This document shows, one piece after another, positions 12,317 through 23,300 of a DNA stretch of 36,765 nucleotides. A model generated the notes under the pieces. That model was not told where the DNA came from. It saw nothing but the letters and a program-made list of their open reading frames with translations, and made no database searches. The stretch covers positions 1 through 36,765 of the forward strand of contig CANQRI010000003.1 of assembly GCA_947626235.1 (NCBI GenBank). Reading direction: 5' to 3'. A program made the position numbers and the translations under genes. Position 1 is the first letter of the stretch, and the number at the start of each line of letters is the position of its first letter. Origin of the DNA: an uncultured Clostridia bacterium (lineage in GTDB: Bacteria > Bacillota > Clostridia > TANB77 > CAG-508).

Positions 12317-14966
12317 CTAATTTTGCTTTTCGTATTCCATATACACTCTTTTGCCAAATTTTATTTCATTAAACCATTTTTGTAGTTCCATAATTATAAT
12401 TGGTGCAAATGATATTAGTATTGTATATAGCCATTGTGTGCTATTTAAAGGTACTAATTTAAATATTTCTGCAATTTGTGGAATTATTACTACTATTACT
12501 TGTAAGGCCGTTCCTAATAAAAATGCTCCTATTAAATATTTATTTCCAAATATTCCACTTTTAAATATTGATTCTTCGCTTTTTATGTTAAAACTGTGTA
12601 CAAGTTCTAACATTCCTAAAGATACAAATGCCATTGTTCTTCCTACTTCTATTCCATATAAGTTGTTTCCTACGCTAAATGCAAATAATGTGAGCATTCC
12701 GTAGCATTACTCCTTGAGTAAATATTTTTCCCCATAATCCATCTGCAAATAAACCTTTTTTTGAATCTCTTGGTTTTCTATTCATTATGTTCTTGTCAGC
12801 TGGCTCTAAACCTAATGCTATTGCTGGAAGTGAGTCTGTAACTAAATTAATCCATAATAGTTGTATTGCAAGTAATGGACTTTTTAGGCCTAATAATATT
12901 CCTATAAATATTGTTACTATTTCTCCTATATTTGTTGCTATTAGGAAGTGTATTGCTTTTCTAATGTTTTCAAATATATTTCTTCCTTGTTTTACCGCTT
13001 CTACTATTGTTACAAAATTATCATCTGCTAAAACCATGTCTGCTGCATTTTTGGCAACATCTGTGCCGTTTTTGCCCATTGCAACTCCTATATCTGCATT
13101 TTTTAATGCAGGTGCATCGTTTACTCCATCTCCTGTCATTGCTACAACTGCTCCTGTACTTTGAAATGCTTTTACTATTCTTACTTTATGCTCTGGTGAT
13201 ACTCTTGCAAATACTGAATATTGCATTATATTTTTCTCTAATATGTTTTGTGGTATTAAGTCTAACTCACTTCCTGTAATTGCAAGGTTTCCTGGCCTTA
13301 GTATTCCTAATTCTTTTGCAATGGCTACTGCTGTTGCTATATGATCTCCTGTTATCATTACTGTTTTTATACCTGCACGTCTACATGTTGCTATTGCTTC
13401 TTTTACGCCTTCTCTTGGTGGATCTATCATTCCTATTAACCCTACAAATATTAAATCGTTTTCTATGTTTGCACTTTCTATTTTATTTGGCAAATTGTTT
13501 ATGTTTTTATATGCTACTGCTATTACCCTTAAGGCTCTATTTGCCATTTTTATATTTTCTTCTTCTATTTTCCTTAAGTTTGATGCATCCATATTTTTTA
13601 TTGTTGTTCCTGTATAATATTTGTTACATTTTTTTATTAAAACGTCTGGCGCACCTTTGGTAATAACTAAATATCTTCCGCTGTCTTTATGTATGCTTGT
13701 CATCATTTTTCTGGTTGAATCAAATGGTAAGTCTGCTACTTTTTCGTATTCCTTATATAAATTGTATTTGTTTATATTATTTTTTAATGCACTTTCTACT
13801 ATTGCTATTTCTGTTGGTTCCCCTATTAGACTTTGCTTTACATTTAAAGATTGTGCTTCTATTTCAACATCTGTACACATAGAGCCTAATTTTAATAAAT
13901 GTTCTTTGCTTGCGTTTTCCATTGTGAAAAATTCTACTACTTGCATTTTGTTTTGTGTTAATGTTCCGGTCTTGTCCGAACATATTACGCTACTACTTCC
14001 TAATGTTTCTACTGCTGGAAGCCTTCTTATTATGCTGTTTTTCCTTGCCATTTTTGTTACACCTATTGATAATACTATTGTAACTATTGCAGGTAATCCC
14101 TCTGGAATTGCTGCTACTGCTAGCCCTACTGATGTCATAAACATTTCTATTATTGGTATTTTCTTAAATAACCCTATTATAAATATCGCTACACATATTG
14201 CTAAACAGCCTATTCCTAATGTTTTTCCTACTTGTGATAACTTTTTTTGTATTGGTGTTTGAGGTGTTTCATTTGTTATTATCATGTGTGCAATTTTTCC
14301 TACTTTTGTGTTCATGCCTGTTTCGGTTACTATTGCTTCGCCATGTCCATTTACAACTATTGTTGAAGAAAATGCCATATTTATAATATCTCCAATCGGT
14401 GCATTTTCATTGGCTATTATTCCTTCTTCTTTAGTAACTGGTACTGTTTCCCCAGTTAGGCTTGATTCATCTATTTTCAAGTTCGATGCACTTATTATTC
14501 TTGCATCTGCTGGTACATAGTTTCCACTTTCTAAGAATACTATATCACCTGGTACAACTTCACTTCCTTTTATTGTTAATACTTTTCCTCCTCTTCTTAC
14601 TTTTGCAAGTGGCGCCGTCATATTTTTTAACGCTTCTAATGATTTTTCTGCTTTTGATTCTTGAATTAACCCCATTATTCCATTAAATATTACTATTGCT
14701 ATAATTATTATTGAGTCTATGTAATCACCACTGCCATCAAGCTTTGCTACTATGGCCGAAATTATAGATGCTATTATTAGTATTATTATCATAAAGTCAT
14801 TAAATTGCTTTATAAACCTTATTAGCAGATTTTCTTTCTTTTTGTCTGCTAATTTATTTTCCCCAAAATGTTCTAGTCTTTTTTTGGCTTCTTCTTCCGT
14901 TATACCATACTCTCTGTTTGTCCTAAAGTTTTTCTCAATTTCGTTTATTGTTTTAGTGTACCACAT
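12317..14966 (-). CDS. Calcium-type P-type cation ATPase, frame restored by +1 shift at CGG
   Basis: Start at ATG 14966 (MWYTKTINEIE), 8 nt after AAAGGAGAG. An 882-residue product results if the frame is joined at 12699-12701; the two parts are 755 and 127 codons. This equals the usual length of bacterial SERCA/PMR1-like pumps. Visible motifs are LTGETVPV (actuator), IPEGLPA in M4 (near residue 286), phosphorylation motif DKTGTLT with Asp331, TGDGVNDAP near 609, and NLVTDSLPA in M6. These are typical of Ca2+-transporting IIA pumps of the cell membrane. In the zero frame translation stops shortly after GVML-CGG. Skipping the C gives GVMLGMLTLFAF, which matches the family with its conserved Gly. 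Without the shift the protein would lose its last membrane helices. It lies downstream of smc with a 105-nt gap. Confidence 0.9.
12699..12701 (-). other. In-frame CGG codon at frameshift site, P-ATPase
   Basis: The zero frame reads ATG CTA CGG AAT GCT and reaches TAG seven codons after the CGG. Reading CTA, skipping C, then GGA ATG CTC ACA gives the family sequence LGMLTLF. Confidence 0.85.
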
Positions 14967-15071
14967 AAAAAACACTCTCCTTTGTAAATATTCATAATAC
15001 TATTTATATGCCTGTATTTATTTTTTATGAGTGTTTTATTTATGAATATTTTGAGAGTGCTTTTATTGATT

Positions 15072-18000
15072 TTAATTTTTTAATTTCATTGATAGTAGCT
15101 TACTTATTCCGTTTTCTTCCATTGTGACTCCATATACAGTGTCTGCTGATTCCATTGTTCCTTTCCTATGTGTTATTACTAGGAATTGTGTTTCTTTGCT
15201 GAATTTCTTTAAATAATCTGCAAACCTATATACATTTACATCATCTAGTGCTGCTTCTATTTCATCTAATATACAGAATGGTGCTGGATTTATTTTTAGT
15301 ATTGCAAATAGTAATGCTATTGCGGTAAAGGCTTTTTCTCCTCCTGATAATAACATCATGTTTTGCAATTTTTTGCCTGTTGGTTGTGCTCTTATGTCTA
15401 TTCCACATTCTAATAAGTTTGATTCATCTTCTAATATTAATTCTGCTTTTCCTCCACCAAATAGTTCAATAAATACTTCATTAAAATATTTATTTATTAA
15501 GGCAAATTTTTCTGCAAATTGAGTTTTCATTGTCTCTGTTATTTCTGATATTAAGTTTCTTAATTTTCCTGCGGTGTTGTCTAAGTCTAAACGTTGCTCG
15601 CACATAAAGTCGTACCTTTCTTTTGTTTTTTTGTATTCTTCTATTGAGTCTATGTTAATGCTTCCTAGGTCTCTTATTTCATTTCTTAAACGATGTACTT
15701 CTTTATTTGCTACTTGAATATTATTTGGCTTTTCATACCCTTCTGCATTGTTTGGTGTTATTTCATATTCTTCCCATAGGTTGTTTATGACTTCGTCTAT
15801 ATCTTGTTCCATTTTTGTTTTCTTTACGTCTATTTTTACAAGTTGCTCTTTTAAGTCTTCTATTATTTTAAATTTATCTGCTATTTCTTGTTCTTTTTGG
15901 CTTAATTCTTCGTTTTTGCTGTTTCTTGAAGTTTTTAGTTCTTCTACTATTCCTCCACTGTTTTCTACTTCTTGCTTTATTTGCTCTATTTGTGCATTTA
16001 ATTCTACTATTGCTTTTTCTAATAATTCATTTTCTTGCTTTATTCTTTCTATTTCTTCTTCTTTATTATTTATGCTTGTGTTGTTGTTTTGTATGTCTGT
16101 GTCTATTCTTTCTAGCATTTCATCTATTGATAAGTTGCTTTCATCAAATGATGACACTGATATTTTTAAGTTTGTTATGTCTAATTTTAAATCGTCTATA
16201 TATTTTTGGTTGTCTTTATTTGCTCTTGCAAATTCTTCTATAACAGCATTTAATTCGTCTATTTCTTTTTTTAAGATTTCTATTTCTTTTTCTTTTTGCT
16301 CTTTTACATTTCTGTTTTCTACTTTTTGCTCTTCTATTTGCTTTTGCTCTTCTTTTAGCTTTTCAAGCCTTCCTTCTAATTTTGCTATATTTTCTTCTAG
16401 TGATACTACTTTCTGCTTTTCTGTTGCATATACTATTTCTATTTCTTGTAGCTCTTTTTCTAGCCTTACTGCATTTTCTATAATGTCTACTATTGATTCT
16501 GCGAATTTCTTTTTTTCTTCTTCTTGCTCTGTTATTTGACCTTCTATTTTCTTTAATTGTTTTTCTAGCGTTTCAATTTCGCGTCCTCTACCTAAAATGT
16601 TTACTGTTTTTTTCATTACGCTTCCACCAGACATTACTCCAGATGGATTTATTAGGTCTCCTCCTACTGTTACTATTCTAAATGTATAACTATTTTGCTT
16701 TGCTAGTTTTATTGCAGTTTCCATGTCTTCTACTATTACTGTTTTTCCTAATAAGTTTAACACTATTTGCTCATATTTTTTATTGTATTTTACTAAATCT
16801 GATGCAACTCCTACTATTTTATCTATGCCTTTTTGGTTAAATTTATCTAATTTTTTACCTTTTACTGCTGTTATTGGCAAGAATGAGGCTCTTCCTAAAT
16901 TTCCTTTTTTTAAGTATTCTATTAATTTTTTTGCAGTTTGCTCATCTTCTGTAACTATGTTTTGTAGTGCTGCCCCTAAACACATTTCTATTGCTGTTTC
17001 ATATTCACTATCTACTGATATAAGGTTTGCAAGTACTCCGTCTACTCCTGCCTTTAAGTTACTATCTTTTTCGCAGTCTACAAGCAAGCTTTTTACACTT
17101 TTTATATATCCTTCTTTTTCCTTTTCTGTTTCTACTAGGAAATTATACCTTGATGTTTTCATTCTGAATTCATCTTTTAGCCTATTTATTTTTTCATCAT
17201 AATTTTTTAGCTTTTCATTGTTTTTTTCTTTTTCTTCATTTACTTGTTTTAATTTATTTTCTGCAGAGTTTCTGGTACTCTCTATTTCTTGAAATCCTTT
17301 TGATAATTCTTGTTTGTTCATTCTGGTTTCGTCTAATTCTGATATTGTACTTGTAATTTCTTGTTTTACTGCTTTTTGCCTTTTTTCTAAGTTTTCGTAG
17401 TTAACGTCTTGTGTATTTATTTCTCCTGCTAGTTCATACCTTTTGTCTACGTCTTGTTCTACTTTTTGCTTTTTCTCTTCTATTTCTAGTTCTTTGCCTG
17501 ATAATTTTTTGTTTAATTCTTCTAATTCTTTTTCCTTTGCCTCTAATTCTTTGCTAAATTTCTCTTTGTTTTCATTTAAGTTTACTTTTTTGGCTTGCTT
17601 TTGCTCCTTTTCTTCTTGTAATTCTTTTATTCTTTGTTTTACTTGTTCTATTTCTTGTACATAGCGTGTGCTATTTGTTTTGTTGTTTTCTATTCTTTCT
17701 TTTGATACATTTATTTCTGAATTTATTTTTTCTATTTTGTTTGTGCTTTCAAAACTGCTATTTTGCACTTCTTCTATTCTTGCTGTTATTTCGTCTAGCT
17801 CTTTTTTTAGCAACTCTTTTTGCTCTCTTGCTTTTGTTTGTTTTTCATCTTCATCATCATATTGGTTTTGCATTATTTCTTCGTCTTTTACTATTTCTTC
17901 TAGCTTTGATTTGTATGTTTCTATGTTGTATAAAAATAGCCCTACTTCTATGTTTTTTAGCTCTTCTCTTAAGTCCAAAAATTTCTTTGCTTTTTCAGAT

Positions 18001-18623
18001 TGTGCTTTAAGTGGCTCTAAATTTGATTCTATTTCTGATAATATATCGTTTATTCTTAAAAGATTTAGCTTTGTTTGCTCTAGCTTTTTTTCTGATTCTA
18101 GCTTTCTTGTTTTGTATTTTACTATTCCTGCCGCTTCTTCGAATATTTTCCTTCTATCTTCAGATTTGTTGCTTAATATTTCGTCTATTCTTCCTTGTCC
18201 TATTATTGAGTAGCCATCTTTTCCTATTCCTGTATCCATGAAAAGCTCTAACACGTCTTTTAACCTACATGGTGTTTTGTTTATGAAATACCCTGTTTCT
18301 CCGCTTCTATATATTTTCCTTGTAACGGTTACTTCCGTATATTCTATTGGTAATTTTCCATCTGTATTGTCTATTACTATTGATACTTCTGCAAAACCTA
18401 ATGATTTTCTGTTTTGCGTTCCAGCAAAAATAACATCAGAAGAGTTTTGCCCCCTTAATGATTTCATGCTTTGCTCCCCTAATACCCATCTAATGCTATC
18501 TGATATATTACTTTTTCCTGAACCGTTTGGCCCTATTACTGATGTTATTCCTGGCTTAAATTCTAATACTGTTTTGTCTGCAAATGATTTAAATCCTTGT
18601 AATTCTAACCTTTTTAAATACAT
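15072..18623 (-). CDS. smc: Chromosome segregation protein SMC
   Basis: 1183 residues, the normal length. ATG at 18623 follows TAGGAG by 6 nt. The N-terminal ABC half has Walker A GPNGSGKS (residues 31-38). Long Glu/Lys-rich coiled coils flank a hinge (about 510-650, starting around 'VDGVLANLISVDSEYETAIE'). The C-terminal half has the signature LLSGGEKAF (from 1091) and Walker B 'FCILDEIEAALDD' (about 1116-1128). The protein forms the ring-shaped condensin core with ScpA/ScpB and organises the nucleoid. The usual neighbours rnc and ftsY are absent here; an MTAN-like gene lies upstream and a cation ATPase downstream. No in-frame CGG was seen in this long gene. Confidence 0.97.
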   Translation of the reverse strand: MYLKRLELQGFKSFADKTVLEFKPGITSVIGPNGSGKSNISDSIRWVLGEQSMKSLRGQNSSDVIFAGTQNRKSLGFAEVSIVIDNTDGKLPIEYTEVTVTRKIYRSGETGYFINKTPCRLKDVLELFMDTGIGKDGYSIIGQGRIDEILSNKSEDRRKIFEEAAGIVKYKTRKLESEKKLEQTKLNLLRINDILSEIESNLEPLKAQSEKAKKFLDLREELKNIEVGLFLYNIETYKSKLEEIVKDEEIMQNQYDDEDEKQTKAREQKELLKKELDEITARIEEVQNSSFESTNKIEKINSEINVSKERIENNKTNSTRYVQEIEQVKQRIKELQEEKEQKQAKKVNLNENKEKFSKELEAKEKELEELNKKLSGKELEIEEKKQKVEQDVDKRYELAGEINTQDVNYENLEKRQKAVKQEITSTISELDETRMNKQELSKGFQEIESTRNSAENKLKQVNEEKEKNNEKLKNYDEKINRLKDEFRMKTSRYNFLVETEKEKEGYIKSVKSLLVDCEKDSNLKAGVDGVLANLISVDSEYETAIEMCLGAALQNIVTEDEQTAKKLIEYLKKGNLGRASFLPITAVKGKKLDKFNQKGIDKIVGVASDLVKYNKKYEQIVLNLLGKTVIVEDMETAIKLAKQNSYTFRIVTVGGDLINPSGVMSGGSVMKKTVNILGRGREIETLEKQLKKIEGQITEQEEEKKKFAESIVDIIENAVRLEKELQEIEIVYATEKQKVVSLEENIAKLEGRLEKLKEEQKQIEEQKVENRNVKEQKEKEIEILKKEIDELNAVIEEFARANKDNQKYIDDLKLDITNLKISVSSFDESNLSIDEMLERIDTDIQNNNTSINNKEEEIERIKQENELLEKAIVELNAQIEQIKQEVENSGGIVEELKTSRNSKNEELSQKEQEIADKFKIIEDLKEQLVKIDVKKTKMEQDIDEVINNLWEEYEITPNNAEGYEKPNNIQVANKEVHRLRNEIRDLGSINIDSIEEYKKTKERYDFMCEQRLDLDNTAGKLRNLISEITETMKTQFAEKFALINKYFNEVFIELFGGGKAELILEDESNLLECGIDIRAQPTGKKLQNMMLLSGGEKAFTAIALLFAILKINPAPFCILDEIEAALDDVNVYRFADYLKKFSKETQFLVITHRKGTMESADTVYGVTMEENGISKLLSMKLKN

Positions 18624-18737
18624 GTTTTTCTCCTACTTTTCTTCTTGTTTTTCTTTTACTTTTTACATTTTTTTATGTTTCTGCTCATTTGTTTTACTGC
18701 GAATATTTTATGTTTTTTATGTACATTTGCATTATGT

Positions 18738-19364
18738 TTAATTTATATTTATTATTTCCAAGCAAGTTTCTAAATTCTTAATTTCTTTTTTCTCTATATT
18801 TTCATAATACTTGTCCATACTTAAGTTGTCACTAATCATTTTTAATGCTAATAATGGTATTTTGTACATATCACATATTATTGCTATTGAGTGTAATTCC
18901 ATGTCAAATACTACTGTTTCTTTTATATCTGTTTTTGTTACAAAGCTTTCTGCTGAATAACATGGTGCTTTTCGTACAACTATATTTTCTTTATCAAGGA
19001 CTGTGCTTTTCGAATTTTCATATGTGTTTATTTCTACTAAGTTTTGGTTTCCTACATCTTTCATACTATATTTTTCTTCTCCGGGAATTTCCCATTCGTA
19101 ATTATATGATTTTGTTACATTTACCCATGTGCCTATTTCTATGTTCGTTGAGCCTGCATAACCTATGTTTACTGCTATATCTGGCTTTTCGTTTTCGGCT
19201 AAATATTTTGTTAGACTTATGGCTGTTTTTTGTTTACCTATTCCTGCTATTAGCATTGTTTCGTTTTCATTTTTATATGTGTTTTCGTTTACTTTTTGCA
19301 TTTTAAACTTTTTTATTATTCCTTCTGCTTCTTTTTCCATAGCACATATATATAGTTTTTTCAT
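18738..19364 (-). CDS. Nucleoside phosphorylase-family protein, MTA/SAH nucleosidase-like
   Basis: 208 residues. ATG at 19364 follows AAGGAG by about 10 nt. The N-terminus MKKLYICAMEKEAEGI, the glycine loop AGIGKQKTA, 'NIGYAGS' and the sequence 'VVFDMELHSIAIICDMYKIP' (substrate-binding Met-Glu) followed by 'ALKMISDNLSMDKY' (general-acid Asp region) match the PNP/UDP phosphorylase superfamily and most closely MTA/SAH nucleosidases. Such enzymes cleave adenine from S-adenosylhomocysteine or methylthioadenosine in the cytoplasm. It is slightly shorter than typical MTAN (about 230), so substrate assignment is tentative; a futalosine hydrolase-like role is an alternative. It lies 114 nt upstream of smc on the same strand. 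Confidence 0.75.
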   Translation of the reverse strand: MKKLYICAMEKEAEGIIKKFKMQKVNENTYKNENETMLIAGIGKQKTAISLTKYLAENEKPDIAVNIGYAGSTNIEIGTWVNVTKSYNYEWEIPGEEKYSMKDVGNQNLVEINTYENSKSTVLDKENIVVRKAPCYSAESFVTKTDIKETVVFDMELHSIAIICDMYKIPLLALKMISDNLSMDKYYENIEKKEIKNLETCLEIININ

Positions 19365-19428
19365 GATTTATTTGCTCCTTTTATATTGGTGACTATCTTA
19401 TAATTTATTAACTATATTCGAGTTTCTC

Positions 19429-20160
19429 TTACTCAATTTCACTAGCCACTTGATTTATAACTGCTGTATATTCTTCTAACTTTTCATCTAATCTTTTTTG
19501 GCATTTTTTAAAAATTTCAACTAAATGTTCTATATTGTCTGTCGTTTGAGCTTCATATAATGCTTCTCTATATTCTTTATTGTATTCGTCATCTATTGCA
19601 ATAAGGTCTATATTATTTTCTAAACATTGTCTAAATATAATAAATCTACCTATTCTACCATTTCCATCTTGAAAAGGATGTATATGTTCAAATTTTTGAT
19701 GAAAATCTGCTATAGAATAAATATTTTTTTCATTTTCTTTCCAATCTTCTAATAAATTAAACATTGTACTTTCAACTAAGTGTGGCTCACATAATTTTAA
19801 ATCTGTTTTGGCAAGCCTATTTTCATATTTTTTCCACTTTCCTATATTATCTATTTCATCATCTGTACTGCCTTTTTTTAAAATTCTGTGCCAATTCCAC
19901 AATAAATACTTGTCAAATGGCTCTTTTAGTGTGTTAATGACGTTATCGAACAATTCTAAAGAATTTTTTGTTTCTATAATATCATCTAAAAAATGTTCCC
20001 CCATAACTTGCTTTTTTTCTAATAAATCTATTAAATTTTCCTTGCTAAATGTACTCCCCTCTAGTTTATTTGAATTATATAAATATTCTATTTTTATTGC
20101 ATCGTATGCTGAATTTTTTATTTTTGATAATTTCTGCATGACTTCTATAGATATTTTCAT
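19429..20160 (-). CDS. Fic/DOC-family protein (putative AMP transferase) with N-terminal inhibitory motif
   Basis: 243 residues from ATG 20160. An upstream in-frame ATG at 20166 is too close to the AAGGA site, so the second is preferred. The catalytic motif HPFQDGNGRIGRF is complete: the His base, the Asp/Glu-type metal-ligand position, and the GNGR phosphate loop. Near the N-terminus, SNKLEG fits the (S/T)xxxE(G/N) inhibitory helix motif, placing it with Fic proteins self-inhibited by an N-terminal helix. Fic enzymes transfer AMP or other phosphate-containing groups to hydroxyl side chains of protein targets; the target is not evident. There is no antitoxin partner next to it, which is consistent with the built-in inhibitor. 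Confidence 0.88.
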   Translation of the reverse strand: MKISIEVMQKLSKIKNSAYDAIKIEYLYNSNKLEGSTFSKENLIDLLEKKQVMGEHFLDDIIETKNSLELFDNVINTLKEPFDKYLLWNWHRILKKGSTDDEIDNIGKWKKYENRLAKTDLKLCEPHLVESTMFNLLEDWKENEKNIYSIADFHQKFEHIHPFQDGNGRIGRFIIFRQCLENNIDLIAIDDEYNKEYREALYEAQTTDNIEHLVEIFKKCQKRLDEKLEEYTAVINQVASEIE

Positions 20161-20180
20161 TGCCATCTTTCCTTTTATAA

Positions 20181-20211
20181 TTTATATTCATAGTTTAACA
20201 TATTCTGACAA
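20181..20211 (-). promoter_or_regulatory. Possible promoter of the Fic gene
   Basis: TTGTCA (20211-20206) and TATAAA (20186-20181) with a 19-nt spacer lie just upstream of the ribosome site. The spacer is longer than ideal; AATATA two bases upstream is an alternative -10. Confidence 0.35.
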
Positions 20212-20282
20212 ATTTTACTAGACTTTATTTGAATTTTCATTTTCGTAATTTTATAAAAATATTTGGAATATAAAAAATGTTT

Positions 20283-20353
20283 AAAAAAAGGACGGACATT
20301 AGTGCTTTTTACACTAACGTCTGTCCCTAAATTTCGGATTTTTAGAACCGTCC
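20283..20353 (-). terminator. GGGACGG-type repeat carrying an intrinsic terminator after adhesin B
   Basis: Arms 20312-20326 (GGACAGACGTTAGTG on the minus strand) and 20290-20304 pair around a 7-nt loop, followed by seven T at 20289-20283. Upstream of it, TAGGGACGGTTCT starts inside the stop codon of adhesin B. GGGACGG-type sequences recur at 31115, 32225 and 33170 in this window. Confidence 0.75.
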
Positions 20354-23300
20354 CTACTTTTCTCTTTCGTAATAGTCTAGGCTTTCTCCGTCTGCTTCTG
20401 CTTCTTCTACCGTATATTTTATTTCGTTTCCTTCGTCATCATATTTTCTTAAACCTGTAAATGTATGCGTCCAGTTATCGTCTTGTGTTAATGTGTATTT
20501 ATCTACTACTTCTGGTTTTCCTTCTTCTTTTACTTGTATTTCTACTTTTGTTGGTCTTCCATAAGTATTTTTGCCATCGTTCCATGTTTTTGTTACTTTT
20601 AGATTTTTTACGAATTGCATTTTTGTGTCATGTGTTGTTTCTTTTGTTTCTTCTTCTTGTCCTGTTGCATTTAATTTTATTGTTGCTTTTACTTTGTTTG
20701 TGAAGATTTTTTCTGCTTCGCTTTGAGGTTGTTTTGTGCTTATTCCTTTGAATACTACTCTTATGTTTTTAGTTATTTCTATTGGATCTACTTGTGCTAA
20801 TTCTTCTGCGTCTGTTTCAATTCCTTCTCTTGTTTCATGCCATGTTATTGTGTAAATTTTTGCACCTTCTACTTCACTTTGTTCATCAGGTATTTCTGCA
20901 TATTCTCCGTTGTCTAAAAATTCTTTTAACCATTCTTCTTCACCAGATGTTTCTTTTCCTTCTTGTGTTGCTATTTCCTTCATTTTTTCTTTATCTAGTG
21001 CATATGGTAATGTGTCTACTATTGTTATTTCTGCATTTCCTTTGTAGCTTTTTATTTGTGCTGTGTATTTTATTGTATAGTTTAATTCTTCATCTTTTGA
21101 TGTTATTATTTGTGTTCCGTCTTTTACTACACTTTGTACCATGTCTGCACCTTTTAATGCATAGTAATATTTTACATCTATTGGAGCTTTTGTCATATAT
21201 CCACTGCTGTTTTCTGCCTCTTTATATAATTCATAGCCTTCTTGTATTTCTTCATTTTTTAACGCTTCTGTTGCATACATGTCTCCTATTTTTCCGTCTA
21301 TTGTTGTTTCTGGTGCATTGTCTCCACCTAATAGTTTTACAGGTATTTCTGTTTCTGCTTTTGTTGCTTTATCATATATATAATGATGTACTATAACTTT
21401 TGCTGGTATTTTTTCAAATTCTACTTCTATATGTATATTTGATGTTATTCCTTGTAGCTCGTTTACTGTTACTACTCCTGTTTCTTCATCTACTGAATAT
21501 TCATTTTCTTGTAATTGTACTCCGTTTTTTGTTATTGCTTTTAATACTTTGCCATCTACTGTTACATCTTTTACTTGATAGTTTTCCGCTGGTGTTGCTA
21601 CTATCGGTAATGTAGAATTTTGTCCATGTTCTACTGTTTCATAAGGTTTGTAGCCTTCTCCATTTATTGTTCCTCCTGCTACTTGTACTTCTTGTGTTTG
21701 AACGTCTCCTTCTTCACCTATTACTTCTTTTTGTTCTCCATGTGTTTTTACAGAAGTTGTTATTTCATATTCTTTTACTTTATATTCGTAAGTTACTTCT
21801 ACTTGTGGATATGAATATTTTCCTTCTGCATTTAATGGAGTTTGTGATAGTTCGTATTGCGCTGCTAATTTTTTATCATCTCCTACTTCCTCTTCTGTAT
21901 AGAAATCTTTTAAGCTTTGTGTTGTATAGTCTGTGTTTTCTTCTCCTTCTTGATGTTCATCACTTGCCTCTGCTCCATTTGCTAATGTTACTGGATTTGT
22001 TGTTCCTTCTAAATAATGATGTACTGTTAATGGTACTTTCTTTTCTACATATAAATATGTAACTGTTTTTGGTTCTGGAGCAAATTGTCCACTCTTTTCT
22101 AGTGGTAATACATAGTCGTCTCCTTCTTTTTTTAGCTCGTATTTATCTAATTCTGTGTGTGGTTCTGTTGTATAATCTGTTCCTATTTCTCCTACTTTTG
22201 TTTCATCTGGTGCTACTTGTTTTGGTTCATCTTCACTTTCTGTTCCATCTAAATAGTGATGTACTGTTACACTTGAAACTGTATTACTAAATGTTACTAC
22301 TATGTGTTTGTTTGATGTCATGTTTTCAAATTTTGGGAATGTGAATTTTCCTGTTTCTGCCTCTGGTGTGAATGGATATTCTTCATCATTTACAGTTATA
22401 CTTAATATTTTATAGGTTGATTCTGGCTCTACTGTTATAGTTCCCTTACTATCTTTTCCATGTTGTACAGTTTCTACTGGTACATCTGGATTTTCTCCTC
22501 CTGTTATTGTTCCACCTTTTTCTTTTCCATCTAATTGTTTTACTTCTGTTGTTATTGTATATTCTTTTAATTCATTTTCTACATCAATACTTGATTTTTC
22601 TGGTACTTCTGGTGCTGTTACTTTTTCTCCATAAGTTAGTATAAATCCATCTGAATTTTTTGTTAATGCTAAGTCTGTTCCTGAACTTGATACAGGTTTG
22701 TTTGCATTTACTGTTTTACTGTTAAAATATCCTACAGCAACGTATTCATCTTTTTTGGTTTCTACTACATCTGTTATTTGTTCCATGTCAGAACCTTGCA
22801 TTTGCTTATAACTTTCGTAGTTTCCTTCTCCATTATATTTTATTAAAATAGCATCTGTTGTTCCTAATATACTAGAAACTTGGTTTGTATTATCATTTGT
22901 AAAGTCTACTTTACTGCTATGTGTATAAGCACTTACTATAAAGCCTCCATCTTCTGTTGTATCTATTGATGTAATTATATCGTCATTACTTCCTCTTACA
23001 TATTTTGCATTACTTATATCTTGTCCATTATATTCTACTATAATTCCGTCATAGTATGATCCGTTTGATGCTACATCTATTGCTGTACCCATGTAGTTAC
23101 CTGCTATAATGTATTTTCCTGTACTTAATTTTATTATTGCTACTGGATTAAATTCTGTTGTTATTCCATCTGTTACGCTTCCTCCAGAATAAGTATCTAT
23201 TCTTCCTGTTGTGCTAGATGTTGATACTGTTTTATCACTACTTACTACTATAACCCCATCATTTTCTATTTTTGTTACCATGTCTTCTATATTTGTACTA

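Noticed and set aside
12317..12697. Separate small membrane protein upstream of the terminator
   Set aside because: It is the C-terminal membrane part of the P-ATPase; the ATG at 12697 has no ribosome site and lies within the pump's LGMLTLF sequence.
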